A stretch of DNA of 64,000 bases from Perognathus longimembris pacificus. Its lineage: Eukaryota > Chordata > Mammalia > Rodentia > Heteromyidae. The notes beneath the pieces are model-generated. The model searched no databases and was not told the origin of the DNA. It was given only the letters and a program-made list of their open reading frames with translations. The translations under genes and the position numbers were made by a program. Positions 1 to 10,136 of the stretch are shown here, piece by piece. Position 1 is the first letter of the stretch, and every line of letters begins with the position of its first letter. Location of the stretch: the NCBI RefSeq assembly GCF_023159225.1, contig NC_063162.1, positions 86,891,438 to 86,955,437 of the forward strand, in the 5' to 3' direction.

Positions 1-110
1 TAAAGAAGAGTCTCAAGGACTTTCCTGCCTGGGTTGGCTTCAAACTATTATCTTCAGATTTCAGCCTCCTGAGTAGCTAGGATTATAGACATGAACCACC
101 AGTGCCCAGC
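1..110 (-). repeat. 7SL-Geo composite SINE, partial at window edge
   Basis: Read on the minus strand, this is the 7SL-derived left half of the composite SINE that recurs in this window. The block 'gagctactcaggaggctga' is seen here in reverse (cctcctgagtagctagga), and the rest of the left arm with its 'gcctgggcaggaaagtcc' segment follows. The Geo half would lie beyond position 1. Confidence 0.8.
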
Positions 111-1974
111 TTCTTCCGGTTCTCTAACCAGAAACATTTCCTTTTCAAGTCCTGTTTTACACTCTTCCTTACTTCTTTTGGTCAAGAACTAAGTTCAAGA
201 ACATATGGAACTATCAGATAGACCTTGCTTCCTTTTTCCTTCCCAATCTCTCTCATACTGAACTGATTAAATGATTGATGTTGTTGTTTGTTCTCTTTGC
301 TGCTGTTATCAACAACTTTTCTTCTGAGGAAAAATTCTGTTTAGTTGTGTGATAACTTGCTAACCCTTGTTACTGCAAAAGACTGTATAAACTGTTTTTG
401 ACAAACTTTGTCAATAAACAAGATTTCAACATTATTATGCCTTTTTGAGGGAGGTCTGAGGAGGTATGAGAACTAAGAAGAAAGGGCAAGAAATGAATTA
501 TTTATGCAAGGAGCCATTAAAAGTCCATTTCAGGGCTGAGAGTAGAACTAATATATTCCAGGAATAGGGGGAGATTTGGAGCTTGAATTTAAGGCCCTGT
601 GAGAAGCAGTCCCAATCATAGTAGGGATCTAGGCTAGACATGGGGAAGTGCCTTGCATGTCTTTCATTTCATTTACTCCCATCTTTGCCCCATTCATTCT
701 CTTCCACCTGTCCTAGTCCCCATGGGGTTGCTTCCCAACAGCTGTCTATCAGTAGATGAGAGTTGTGTAACTGCCATAACCGAAAGGCAGCTGATCAGGC
801 TTACACCACATGCTTTGTGAATCTGAATCAAGACTCTTGCCCGAATAAAGGCTGTCAGAGTGCCAAAGCACTACAGGAGACACCAGACTTCAAGCACTAT
901 CCTGTAGGACCCACTAGGTAGACCTGGCACCTTGACTATCAATCAAGCTGCAGAGCTGTCCTCCGCTCCATCACACTTTGTGGGAAAGCTTGGGTGCTTC
1001 ACAAGCTTCCTTGTTGCCAGCCTGTATAAAGCTTCTCATTTGGATCTCACTTATTCTTCAAAATTTCCTCCAAGCTTTCCAACTTTGATGTTGAACTATG
1101 TTAACAACGGCTTGTTTCAAAAGTCCCTGTAGTATTTGTAAGAAATTAATGTTAGCCTCCTATCAACAGAGAGCTAGGGGTTTGCAAAACACACCATATG
1201 CTTGTCACTTTGCCAATGAATCAAGATGTTTTTGTAGCCTTTGGAGTCTAAATAATTAATGGTAATGTCTAAAGATTACCCCAAGGTTCAGGGAGTAAGG
1301 ATAGGGCCTCTGTGGTGTTCAACATGATGCAACCTCAGCCCAACCCAATATTTCTTGTGATAAATGGCCAGACCATGCCCAGCCCCCATTCACGGCCATT
1401 GTTCATTCCCTTCTCTTTTTTGCTTCTTTTTCTTCCTCATATAATTTGATTCTCTAGCTCACTTCTTGTTGCCCCTTTCCCATTCTCAAACAATATACTT
1501 CTATCTGGGTTTCTCCAGCTTCATTAAATGAATGAGTAGCTATCTGATAGTTTATCCTTTATCATTAGCACCATTCTTAGAAAAGATTAATCTCCTTTCA
1601 ATAAGCTTTCACCAACCAATTAATTCAAATCAAGCTAAATAAATCAATAGCCTAGCTAATTTTGACAACTGTAGACATTATGAATTTTGCTAAGAGCACA
1701 TTTTAAATAACAAATGTTAAGTTCCTGTTGTATAAAATAGAAAAAGATATACCCATGATCATTTTAAATATTTCATTTTGCCTACAGAGAACTTTTCTTT
1801 AATTTTGTAATTCTTTGGGAAAAATTACTTTATATTGCTTAGTTCACATATTTGAAGCATTTATTTTTTGTTTTCAGTTTATCTTGTCAAAATGAAGTGC
1901 CATCTGGTCCCTACCTGAATGGGCCATTGTATTTGTTTTTATTAATATTTAGCATATATAAAGCAATCTACTTC
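111..1974. other. Unassigned AT-rich stretch, no gene seen
   Basis: No exon-like frame and no repeat I can name. The 66-codon frame at 932-1132 has no recognisable motif. An AATAAA with a short pyrimidine-poor context near 410 looks polyadenylation-like, but nothing upstream supports a transcript. Confidence 0.5.
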
Positions 1975-2090
1975 TGAAGTATGATGGCATACATCTATAG
2001 TCTCAGTTACTTTGGAGGCTGAAGTAGAAAGATCACTGTCCCTATAAGTTCGTGGCCAGTGAGACCCCATCTTAAACAAAATAAAACAAA
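1975..2090 (+). repeat. B1-like 7SL-derived SINE monomer
   Basis: The segment carries the B1/Alu head pattern in order: a 'gtatgatggcatacatctatagtc' type start, then 'ggaggctgaagtagaaagatcac', then 'gagaccccatctt', then an A-rich tail. It is diverged, so it is older than the IDL-Geo element inserted immediately downstream into its tail. Confidence 0.7.
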
Positions 2091-2321
2091 AGACAAAAGC
2101 AGGGGCTGGGGATATGGCCTAGTGGCAAGAGAGCTTGCCTTGTATACATAAGGCCCTGGGTTCGATTCCCCAGCACCACATATACAGAAAACGGCCAGAA
2201 GTGGCGCTGTGGCTCAAGTGGCAGAGTGCTAGCCTTGAGCAAAAAGGAAGCCAGGGACAGTGCTCAGGCCCTGAGTTCAAGGCCCAGGACTGGCCAAAAA
2301 AAAAAAAAAAAGACAAAAGCA
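2091..2321 (+). mobile_element. IDL-Geo SINE with perfect target-site duplication
   Basis: The full-length element runs 2102-2310. The left ID-like unit has A-box TGGCCTAGTGGC and B-box GGTTCGATTCC, so an intact internal pol III promoter is present. A short linker 'cacatatacagaaaacggcc' leads to the Geo unit (about 2194-2296) and an A-rich tail. The 11-bp duplication AGACAAAAGCA flanks it at 2091-2101 and 2311-2321 without mismatch, which indicates recent retroposition by the L1 machinery. Geomyoidea restriction is from memory of the published family. Confidence 0.92.
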
Positions 2322-2636
2322 AAATTGACTTTCAGATAATAGTAAACCCTTCAGTGTATGTAAGACCTTTAGTGCAGCGCTAGTCATTCTTCTCTAATAT
2401 GATAGTTTAACTGAGTAAACAGAAAAGTCTCCTTTGTTGAAGATGATAAGAGCTCATTATATTAACACTTCATTTGGTACTCAAAAAGGAAACCCCACCT
2501 CATTTCTATACGAGGATAAAATGAAGCCTGACAAAGTTTTAAAACTTTTGTATCAGTCATTATAAATGGAAGTAGAGGAGATAGAGATTCAGTCAAAACA
2601 ATGCACAGTTGTCTTTGGCCATTTAAGCTAACAGGT
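2322..2636. other. Unassigned stretch
   Basis: I see no gene, repeat or notable structure here. Confidence 0.4.
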
Positions 2637-2972
2637 TATCAGGGACTATTGGATTTAAATACATAGTTCTGGAGGCTGGAGAGTCCAAGCTCAAAGGCCT
2701 GGCAGACTCCTGCCTGGTGGGGGTTCACTTTCTGAGCCACTGAGGCCAATCTTCTCTCTAGCGATGAGTACTCACTCACTTGGTCCAGGGGTGAGGGAGC
2801 TCAGTAGGGTTTCTTTCACAGTAATACTGATCCCATTCCTGAGGTTTTTAAAGCCTGTGACTTAATCACTTCCCAGTATTTCAGCGCCTAATACATCTCA
2901 TTGAGGAGAGGTTTCAATATGAATTTGTAAAGGGGGTGGGGGAAGGTGTCATAAACATTTAGTCTATAGCCT
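2637..2972 (-). repeat. MaLR-type LTR (MST/MLT1 class), antisense
   Basis: Read along the plus strand it shows the reversed MaLR order: 'tagttctggaggctgg', the middle 'cctggtgggggttcac', a 'cacagtaatactgatcccattcctga' type segment and the reversed LTR start near 'aaacatttagtctatagcc'. It is degenerate, with no internal retroviral sequence, so it is a solo LTR remnant of a non-autonomous ERVL-MaLR element. Confidence 0.65.
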
Positions 2973-3636
2973 CAAAACACTAGACTTTCATGAGACTTAC
3001 CCCTCACTGAAGGCTGAACCAAACACAGCCTTTCCAGGGCAGAGTGCTGCACATAGATGATGGACAATGAAACCCTTCCACTAAGAACAATCACCTTAAT
3101 ATATATCCTTCAGTTATTACTCATTTGAAGCTGTCTTCTTAAGGATTTATTTCTCACTCATTATCAAAAAGATCAATGTTTGCCAGCAAAAGCTTTAACT
3201 TTGATCATGGCAATACGTTTACACTAAGTTCAAATCATTTTATTCATATCAGCACTTCCACATACTTCATGGTAGTTGTTACCTTTCTGTTTTTCTGTCT
3301 TAATTATATGACTCTTCAGAAATGCTAACTAGCAATGATGGAAGTCAGCATGATGCAGTAACAGAGTTCACAGTTCAAAATATATGAAAACTTATAAATA
3401 TATACATATATATGTCACGTTTGAGTTTAAATTTCTATTGTTTTCCATTGCTTTTAAAGTAATAAAAGTAAGAAAGTATTGTCCATATCAAGGGTCATTC
3501 TTATAGGAATTCAACGCCCCTTCAGATACATCTTAGTGTTCATTCAGTATTTGTGAAGTGAATCCACACTTGTGCTTCATGTGTAGGTAGACCTGTCTAA
3601 TTATATATAGAACATCTTGGGCAAAATACATAATCA
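2973..3636. other. Unassigned AT-rich stretch
   Basis: No gene seen. A short (TA)-rich near-palindrome lies around 3396-3414. Confidence 0.4.
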
Positions 3637-3819
3637 GCAGAGCGTGATGACACACATTTTCAATACCAGCTACTTGGGAGAAATAGACAGGAGAATCAAC
3701 AGTTCAAGGCTAGGGCAGAGTTAGCAAGATTTAATTTCACAAACAAAAACAAAAGTCTTTAGGGTGTGGCTCAAGTGGTAGAATGCTTACCCAGCAAGTG
3801 TTCGACCATGAGTTCATGC

Positions 3820-3821
<2 letters not shown>
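3637..3821 (+). repeat. 7SL-tRNA composite SINE (older type)
   Basis: A single diverged 7SL monomer (from 'gcgtgatgacacacatttt') is followed after an A-rich linker by a tRNA-like unit beginning 'gggtgtggctcaagtggtag' and ending 'gagttcatgccc'. The tRNA unit still has ID-like middle sequence (cttacccagcaagtg) but already carries the CTCAAGTGG A-box variant typical of the Geo unit. It therefore looks like an evolutionary intermediate. Confidence 0.7.

Positions 3822-3858
<37 letters not shown>
3822..3858 (+). repeat. (GA)n microsatellite at SINE 3' end
   Basis: An uninterrupted 37-nt GA dinucleotide run directly follows the SINE at the position where its A-rich tail would be. Overlapping frames on both strands here are low-complexity artefacts. 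Confidence 0.95.
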
Positions 3859-3860
<2 letters not shown>

Positions 3861-4870
3861 AATAGAAAGCAAGAACAAGCACACGAGGCAGAGCCATCCT
3901 CGCTTCAAAAATGTTGCCAGCCTGTTCCAGATAAAGGGAAAGTGAGTAAATGCAGTAGCCACTAGATTGCACAGTGGACTGATAATCAAGAGCCTGGAGT
4001 TCTAGGCTAGTGCCTTTAACTTGCTTTAACTTGGGTGATATTGATATAGAATCTTATGGTATCTCAAACCCACAGAAGTTCATCTGAAATTTGAATGTGC
4101 TAGAATAGGTAAGCTCTGGGGAAATTTAAGTCTAGGATTCTAAGATTCTGGTGCCACAATAAAAATCATATTATTTGTATAAATATATTGGCTTAGCACT
4201 TACAAAAATTTCTAAATACATATCCCATGTTAAGGTTGAGTTAAAGTTTGCATTGTTTCCCAATGATGTGAAAATGCCTATTTCCTTACCAATCCCCCAA
4301 ATAACAAAACACAAAAATCTTCACCATGAAAACATTTCCCTTAGGCAATACTTTCCAGTTTTCTTTTCTGCTTCCATTTTATGTAGAGGCAAATAGAACA
4401 AATGACCCTGATTCCTTTACCAATATGCATAATTTCAGAGAGGGACTGATTTAGCTTAAGAGAAACCTGTGACAACAAACACAATGCATAAACCTTCTTT
4501 TGATCCAAAATGTAAAAATGTCCTTTGAGCAGTTGGATGTTGTGTTTTTATTAACACAAATATACTTTCATAGTAGCCCAAGTGAAATATATCTATTTTA
4601 TTTTAAACATCATTCACATTAACTTCTAGAACACTCATCATTTGGAATTTTCTCACCATTTCAAATATTTTACTTAGGTTCCTCAGAAAGCAGAGCCTGG
4701 AACAAAGACTCTGTAGAGCCAGAAGGACCAGAACTTACCCTAAGTCCTACCCCCACCCCTCCCTCATCCCTCCCTTCCCGGTAAAGACCATATTCAACCG
4801 TGTTATGAGTGGAATTTTCAGTATCTAATTGTGAGTGCAATTTCCAATATCTAATCAAACCCTGCAGCTG
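3859..4870. other. Unassigned stretch
   Basis: No coding signature or named repeat. The only notable composition is a C-rich run (4744-4780) upstream of the solo LTR. Confidence 0.4.
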
Positions 4871-5253
4871 TGCACACATCCCCCCCTTGCTACACCCCTA
4901 TGGCTTAACCAATCAATTTTAAATGCGTGGATCCCTTGATCTGACCAATGACCTTTCCAGATTCCTTCCCGCCACCAAATGTGCCAAACATGCTTTAGGA
5001 TTGTTTTTTAATTTTCCCGCGGTGTGTGTTGATTTGTTAAAAGATGCTATGATGTATACTAAGTCCCTGCTTTCCCCCCCAAAATGTACAAAACAGCTGG
5101 GAGCCCGAGGCTCAGGGCCTCTTGTGTCACTAGAGTGCTGAGTGTGCGGAGGACCGAGCAAGCTCAAAGTAAACGCCCTTTTTGCTGCTTGCATTGGTCT
5201 TGGTCTCTGGAGGTCTTTCGGGGGATCCGAACTCGAGCATTTCAACTCAGCTG
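4867..5253 (+). mobile_element. Solo LTR of an endogenous retrovirus, 4-bp duplication
   Basis: The LTR runs 4871-5249, starts TGCACACATC and ends ...TTTCAACTCA. It is flanked on both sides by GCTG (4867-4870 and 5250-5253), a 4-bp target duplication as in gammaretrovirus-like (ERV1) elements. It is locally richer in CpG than its neighbours. The stretch 'gcaagctcaaagtaaacgcc' followed by T-rich and 'tcttggtctctggagg' sequence resembles an LTR polyadenylation/R-U5 region, and 'atgtacaaaac' is a possible TATA-like site. No primer-binding site or internal genes follow, so it is solo. The family is not identified, and a 4-bp match could arise by chance. Confidence 0.65.
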
Positions 5254-5287
5254 TAAGTTTTTGATTAATGTAATCCTAGGGAGCAAA

Positions 5288-5396
5288 AGTGAGGGATGGG
5301 GAGGGAGACAGAATGAAGGCACACAGAAAGGGAGGGAGGAAATGAGAGAGTGAGATAAGAAAGATGGAAAGGAGAATAGGAGGAAGGAAAGGAGGG
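5288..5396 (+). repeat. GA-rich low-complexity tract
   Basis: Purine-rich sequence dominated by GGGAGG, GAAAG and GGAAGG words. It is not a uniform repeat. Confidence 0.8.
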
Positions 5397-6649
5397 CCAA
5401 CAGAAGGATGCATCATAGCATGGGACATTGAGCAAAGAAACTTAGGAATCAATCCTCCAGGACCACATCAACAGCCACATGAAATGTATCTCAAAACTCA
5501 TTATTCAAAGAAAACCAAAGTAAACTTTTTCTTCAGCCCCATCCCCCATTGGTCAGACGTTTTTCCTACAAGAATTATTTAGCCTGTACTTCCAGATACC
5601 ATGCGTGCAGTCATTGAGTGGGTTCCCATGATGCTCTGGGGTATGGGGAAGAGGTTCAGGCTGTCAAGCTTTATCTGCATGAAGTAGCTGAAGCCCATGC
5701 GAGAGAGCCTTAGAAGCTCTAAAAAGATGTATAAGGAGGTTGGATACATATAGATATTGAGAATTGACAAAGAAGTAAAATATTGCTTACTTCTGCTTAA
5801 ATGTGCCAGTGTAGATAACTGTGGCCTAAAAAATAATGATTAACATCTTTCATCTAAGATCCCTAAATCTGGAGCTAAATAAACTTTGTAAAGCATGAAT
5901 TATCCAATTTTGCCATTTCCTAATGTTACCTTGAGTATAAGTTTTATTATGAATATAGTAGTACAAAATATTGTTATAAATTGCTAGTATCATCCTAGTA
6001 AAAGTAGGTAAGTAGAAACTAGGAAAATCACCAAAATTGTGAGGCAATTCGTTGTTTCATTTTATTTTTCCAAAGCAAACATATATTATCTACTTGAAGT
6101 TCTAGAAATTATCATTAAAAAATTCACTTTTGTTTTGAAGCAATATTCTTGATGTTTTTCACCATTTTTCATAATAATTTCTCACTCAACATGTTAATTT
6201 TAAATTAAAAATCATAAAAATAGAACAAATGGCATGAATGATTGGCAAGGTATATAATTTAATCAAGTCAACAGTTTCAGATCATCCATGTCATGAGCCA
6301 TCAGGTACTTTACATACTTGATTCAAAGATTAAAAAATATTTTACTACCTGGAAGGGATCTGTAATCTGGTTAGAAAGACAAATACACGTAGTAAAGCTT
6401 TGTGATGTAACTAATTAAATGAATGCCTTAATGAAAGTACCAAGATCAAAAAAAAAGGATACAGCATTTAATAGAAAGCATAATAATACTAATTGTATGT
6501 CTACACCACTAGATCATAATTGCACCAATGTCCTAATATTGCTGAAAGATTATCCAAGGATTTAAAAAGTCAACAGCTACAAGATGATTCTCTTCCTCAT
6601 TTTCTCATTCCCAGTGTAGGAAACACTACATTAGCCTTAAAGAAATGCC
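5397..6649. other. Unassigned AT-rich stretch
   Basis: No exon-like frame, RNA gene or named repeat. Frames of 63-72 codons here have no recognisable domain. Confidence 0.45.
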
Positions 6650-6865
6650 AATTCAATGCCTGTAATGCTAGCTATTCAAGAGGCTGAGACCTGAAGCCAA
6701 AGACCTCAAAGCCAGCCCAAGCAGGAAAGCTTGTGAAATTCTTATCTCCAATTAACTATCAAAAGTCCAGAAGTGGAGCTGAATGTAGTTCAAGTAGTAG
6801 AGCATTAACCTTGAACAAAAATGCTCAAGGTCAATGCCCAAACCCTGAGTTCAAGCCCTAGAACC

Positions 6866-6866
<1 letters not shown>
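6650..6866 (+). repeat. 7SL-Geo composite SINE
   Basis: The left 7SL arm reads 'gcctgtaatgctagctattc', then 'gaggctgagacctg', then 'cttatctccaattaac'. The right Geo arm follows with 'cagaagtggagctg' and ends 'aaccctgagttcaagccc'. It is several percent diverged and its 5' head is degraded. The tail has become the compound microsatellite that follows. Confidence 0.82.

Positions 6867-6914
<48 letters not shown>
6867..6914 (+). repeat. (AC)n microsatellite
   Basis: A pure 48-nt AC dinucleotide run immediately 3' of the composite SINE. It is alternating purine-pyrimidine and so can form Z-DNA. Confidence 0.97.
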
Positions 6915-6917
<3 letters not shown>

Positions 6918-7199
6918 AAAGAAAGAAAGCAAGAAAGAAAGCAATAAAGAGAGAAAGAAAGAAAGAGAAAGAAAGAAAGAGAGAGAGAAAGAAAGAGAGA
7001 GAGAAAGAAAGAGAGAAAGAGAAAGAGAGAAAGAAAGAAAGAAAGAAAGAAAGAAAGGAAGGAAGGAAGGAAGGAAGGAAGGAAGGAAGGAAGGAAGGAA
7101 GGAAGGAAGGAAGGAAGGAAGGAAGGAAGGAAGGAAGGGGGAGGGAGGAAAGTCGGAAGGGAGGGAGGGAGGAAAGAAAAGAGGAAAGAAGAAAAAGAA
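6915..7199 (+). repeat. Long homopurine tract: (GAAA)n, then (GGAA)n
   Basis: About 285 nt are nearly pure purine on the plus strand: mixed GAAA/GAGAAA units to about 7056, a clean (GGAA)n run 7057-7137, then GGGAGG and GAAAAG units. Such tracts have mirror symmetry and can form intramolecular triplex. The 119-140-codon frames here are translations of the repeat, not genes. Confidence 0.97.
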
Positions 7200-8519
7200 A
7201 CACCATTCACTGTGAGCAGGTTTATGCTACTATGGTAATGTGATCATAAATAGATCTCCTGGATCTCTAGAGCAGGTTTTCTCTGAGATAGAATAGAATA
7301 GTAAACCTCTTAAATGTGAAAATGTAAGCAACTGGATTAGCAACCCAGTGAATCAGGGCATCCTGAAATTATTTGGTACAGATGATCAATCTGTCTGTCT
7401 GTCTGTCTGCCTGTCTATGTTTTCAGTCACTCCAGATTATGTTTGCATTTGCACCCAGGTTACAATCCTTTTCTCTAGAAGAGCTGCTCCATAGGTGCTG
7501 CTCTGTAGGGGTAACAAGGCAGCCGTTTCACATTATTTAAAGTGACTCTCCCTAAATTTCCTTGGAAATGTAACTAGAGGGATACTTGGCTCCTCTTGGG
7601 GAGTGGATTTGTCAAGGGAGCCAGGAGTCTGAACAGACGCTAGAAACCTTGGAGACCAAGGAAAGAAGCTCCTGAAGCATGGCTAGTTTTGTATTTAATT
7701 GTGGTTTCTCCTTCGTTCCATTTTGGTGATTTAAGGAGTCATAAGAGAGAAAATGTGGCTGGTGATTCCAGATAAGGAAATATGTTTATTTTTCAAATAA
7801 CAGTAAACTAAACAATCCCAAACCTATGGTCTTGTTTTTCTATTCCCACCCCCACCCCACCCCCACTGTGAACTTGAGTTCTAGCAGCTCTACTGCTTAG
7901 GATCCTGCAGCATGAATCCATATGCTTAAAAACACAAAGGAACTCTAACCAAAGCTATTTGTGTACCAGACCTCATGAGGAAACTTGACCCTCATGAGGA
8001 AAAAGATCTAGATTCAACCTCCTGCAGTAGAGAATTTCCTGGGAAAGAAAAAGCAAAATGAGAGTTCTCATGTTAGGAAGAAGACACAGTTATTCAGATA
8101 TCCAGTCTGAAGAAGTTAAGTGAAGACCCTCTCTGCTCATCTCATCCACCACCTCCCCATGCCCTTTCAGACTTTAGTATATTAGTTCATTCTCAGAGTT
8201 GCTTCTATGTCTGATACGGTATTTTGAGTCATAGGGCTTAGGAATATTCTTTGACTTTTCTTGTTGAAATTGCAGTTTTGAAAGGTAGTAAACTGAATTT
8301 CTTTGCATATGCTTAAAAGAATGAATGCTTACTGAAATATCTTTTGGAAACAAGGATAAACATAAGCTTAATGTTTGTGGAGACAGACTTATTCATTGTC
8401 AAAGAAATAGTCACAACTATAAGATACTGGTAAGTCACAACCATATAGGTAAGGGCTTATAAATATCAAGCATCCTATACACAAATTAAAAAGTAGGCAA
8501 GATGGGAGGGAGTAAGTAG
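7200..8519. other. Unassigned stretch with a short (CTGT)n
   Basis: Contains a (CTGT)n run at 7390-7416 and a C-rich patch near 7847-7866. Otherwise nothing is recognised. Confidence 0.45.
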
Positions 8520-8665
8520 TACAAAATCTATAAACCTAGCTAGTCAAAGGCTGAGATCTTAGAGTTAAAATTCAAAACCAGCATAAGGCAGGAAAGTCTA
8601 AGAGATTCTTATCTCTAATCAACATCAAAATGCCAGAAGTGGGGATGTGTCCCTGGTATCAGATA
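8520..8665 (+). repeat. Degenerate 7SL-Geo composite SINE fragment
   Basis: Recognisable words are 'ctataaacctagctagtc', 'ggctgagatcttag', 'ggcaggaaagtctaagag', 'cttatctctaatcaac' and 'gccagaagtgggga'. These are in the composite SINE order. The Geo half is cut short. Confidence 0.65.
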
Positions 8666-8768
8666 AATACATACAAACATAATATACATACATTCATACA
8701 TACATAAATGGTAGAGATGATCAGTTAGGGGAGAGAGAGAAAGAGAGAGAGAGGAAAAAGGAGAAAAG
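8666..8768 (+). repeat. (ATAC)n-like repeat and GA-rich tract
   Basis: Imperfect ATAC/ACAT units run to about 8708, and after a short spacer a GAGAGA/AAAGAG stretch runs from about 8730. The position behind a SINE suggests origin from its tail. Confidence 0.7.
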
Positions 8769-9368
8769 CAAGACCCATACATGTACTACTTCTAAGACAT
8801 ATATGAAAAAGTAAAATGATGGGGAAAAAAGATCTTTCATTGAAAATAGAGCAAGAGGACAAAATAATCAGCATTGGTTTAAGACACTTATACTACATTG
8901 TTAGCTAACTTGAATTGACTGATATTTATATAATATTTCACTAAGCAGAAATAAGCATGAACACATGCTTTATAAGCAAAAAACACATGGTTTTTATATG
9001 TACACGGAACATTTATCATGATAATCACATTATGGTCCGTAAAACAAGTCTCAAATAATGAAAATGTAAAATACTACCACAGGATATTGGGATATCATGT
9101 AGGAATAAGAATACCAACTCAAAAGAAACTCAGTAGGCAACAATGACTTCACCAGAAAAGTATGCTACCAACCACAATTTGGCAAGCAAGCACTTGGAGC
9201 AAGCCCCTGTTTGGAATGGTTGAGCTCATGTTTACTCTCTACTGATGATTGGCTAAAATTTGATATCTGCTAAGGGGACTAACATTTATATCTTGCTGGG
9301 TAAGCTTGAACAAGTTTCAAAGGATTTACATCTTGGTGGATCAATTTCAGGGTAAATAAGGTTTATCA
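8769..9368. other. Unassigned AT-rich stretch
   Basis: No gene and no named repeat recognised. Confidence 0.4.
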
Positions 9369-9817
9369 AGAATTCAAAAGAAGGGCTGGGAATATGGCCT
9401 AGTGGCAAGAGTACTTGCTTCATATACATGAAGCCCTGGGTTCGGTTCCCCAGCACCACATATATAGAAAAAGCCAGAAGTGGCGCTGTGGCTCAAGTGG
9501 CAGAGTGATAGCCTTGAGCAAAAAGAAGCCAGGGACAGTGCTCAGGCCCTGAGTCGAAGGCTCAGAACTGGCAAAAAGAAAAAAAAAAAAGACTAGTCAG
9601 GGCTGGGAATATGGCCTAGTGGCTAGAGAGCTTGCTCATATACATGAAGCCCTGGGTTCAATTCCCCAGTACCACATATATGGAAAACGGCCAGAAGTGG
9701 CACTGTGGCTCAAGTGGCAGAGTGCTAGCTAGCCTTGAGCAAAAGGAAGCCAGGGACAGTGCTCAGGTCCTGAGTCCAAGGCCCAGGACTGGCAAAAAAA
9801 AAAGAATTCAAAAGAAG
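9369..9817 (+). mobile_element. Tandem pair of IDL-Geo SINEs sharing one target-site duplication
   Basis: Copy 1 spans 9384-9590 and copy 2 spans 9601-9802. Each has an ID-like left unit, linker, Geo unit and A-rich tail. The 15-bp duplication AGAATTCAAAAGAAG lies before copy 1 (9369-9383) and after copy 2 (9803-9817). No separate duplication bounds the junction, where a 10-nt spacer 'gactagtcag' sits. This fits insertion of a dimeric unit. A second insertion into the first copy's A-tail, with an A-only duplication, is the alternative. Confidence 0.88.
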
Positions 9818-9880
9818 AACCCAAAACTGAAAATAATTAAGATGGTGACATACTTCAATAAAAAGTGTGCTTTATTCACA

Positions 9881-10114
9881 AAAAGAATTCAAGTCAGAGG
9901 CTGGTAATGTGGTTTATGGCTAGAGTGCTTGCCTAGCATGCACAAAGCCCTGGGTTTGATTCGTCAGCACCACATATACAGAAAAAGGCAAAGTAGTGCT
10001 GTGATTCAGGAGGTAGAGTGCTAGCCTTGAGCCAAAATAAGCCGGGGACAGTGCTCAGGCCCTGAGTCCAAGCCCCAGGACTAGCAAAAAGAAAAAAAAA
10101 AAGAATTCAAGTCA
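9881..10114 (+). mobile_element. IDL-Geo SINE with target-site duplication
   Basis: The element spans about 9897-10100. The duplication AAGAATTCAAGTCA occurs at 9883-9896 and 10101-10114. The left unit is more ID-like than in other copies (cttgcctagcatgcacaaag), and the B-box is GGTTTGATTCG, weaker than in the 2102 copy. The Geo unit is slightly diverged. Only about 65 bp separate it from the dimer upstream. Confidence 0.88.
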
Positions 10115-10136
10115 TAGTATATTCTTTGACCAAAAT

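Noticed and set aside
2102..2310. tRNA gene suggested by intact A and B boxes
   Set aside because: This is the ID-like half of a SINE. It continues into Geo and an A-tail with target duplications, and does not fold as a bounded tRNA gene.
4919..5353. Frames of 72-108 codons on both strands
   Set aside because: They lie in the solo LTR and adjoining GA-rich tract. LTR sequence is non-coding here.
6805..7243. Frames of 119-140 codons on both strands
   Set aside because: They translate the AC and GAAA/GGAA repeats into TH, RK/EG or LPSF-type low-complexity peptides. No gene.
9369..10114. CRISPR-like spaced repeats
   Set aside because: The repeated units are about 200-nt SINEs with poly-A tails in a mammalian genome; there are no short repeat/spacer arrays.
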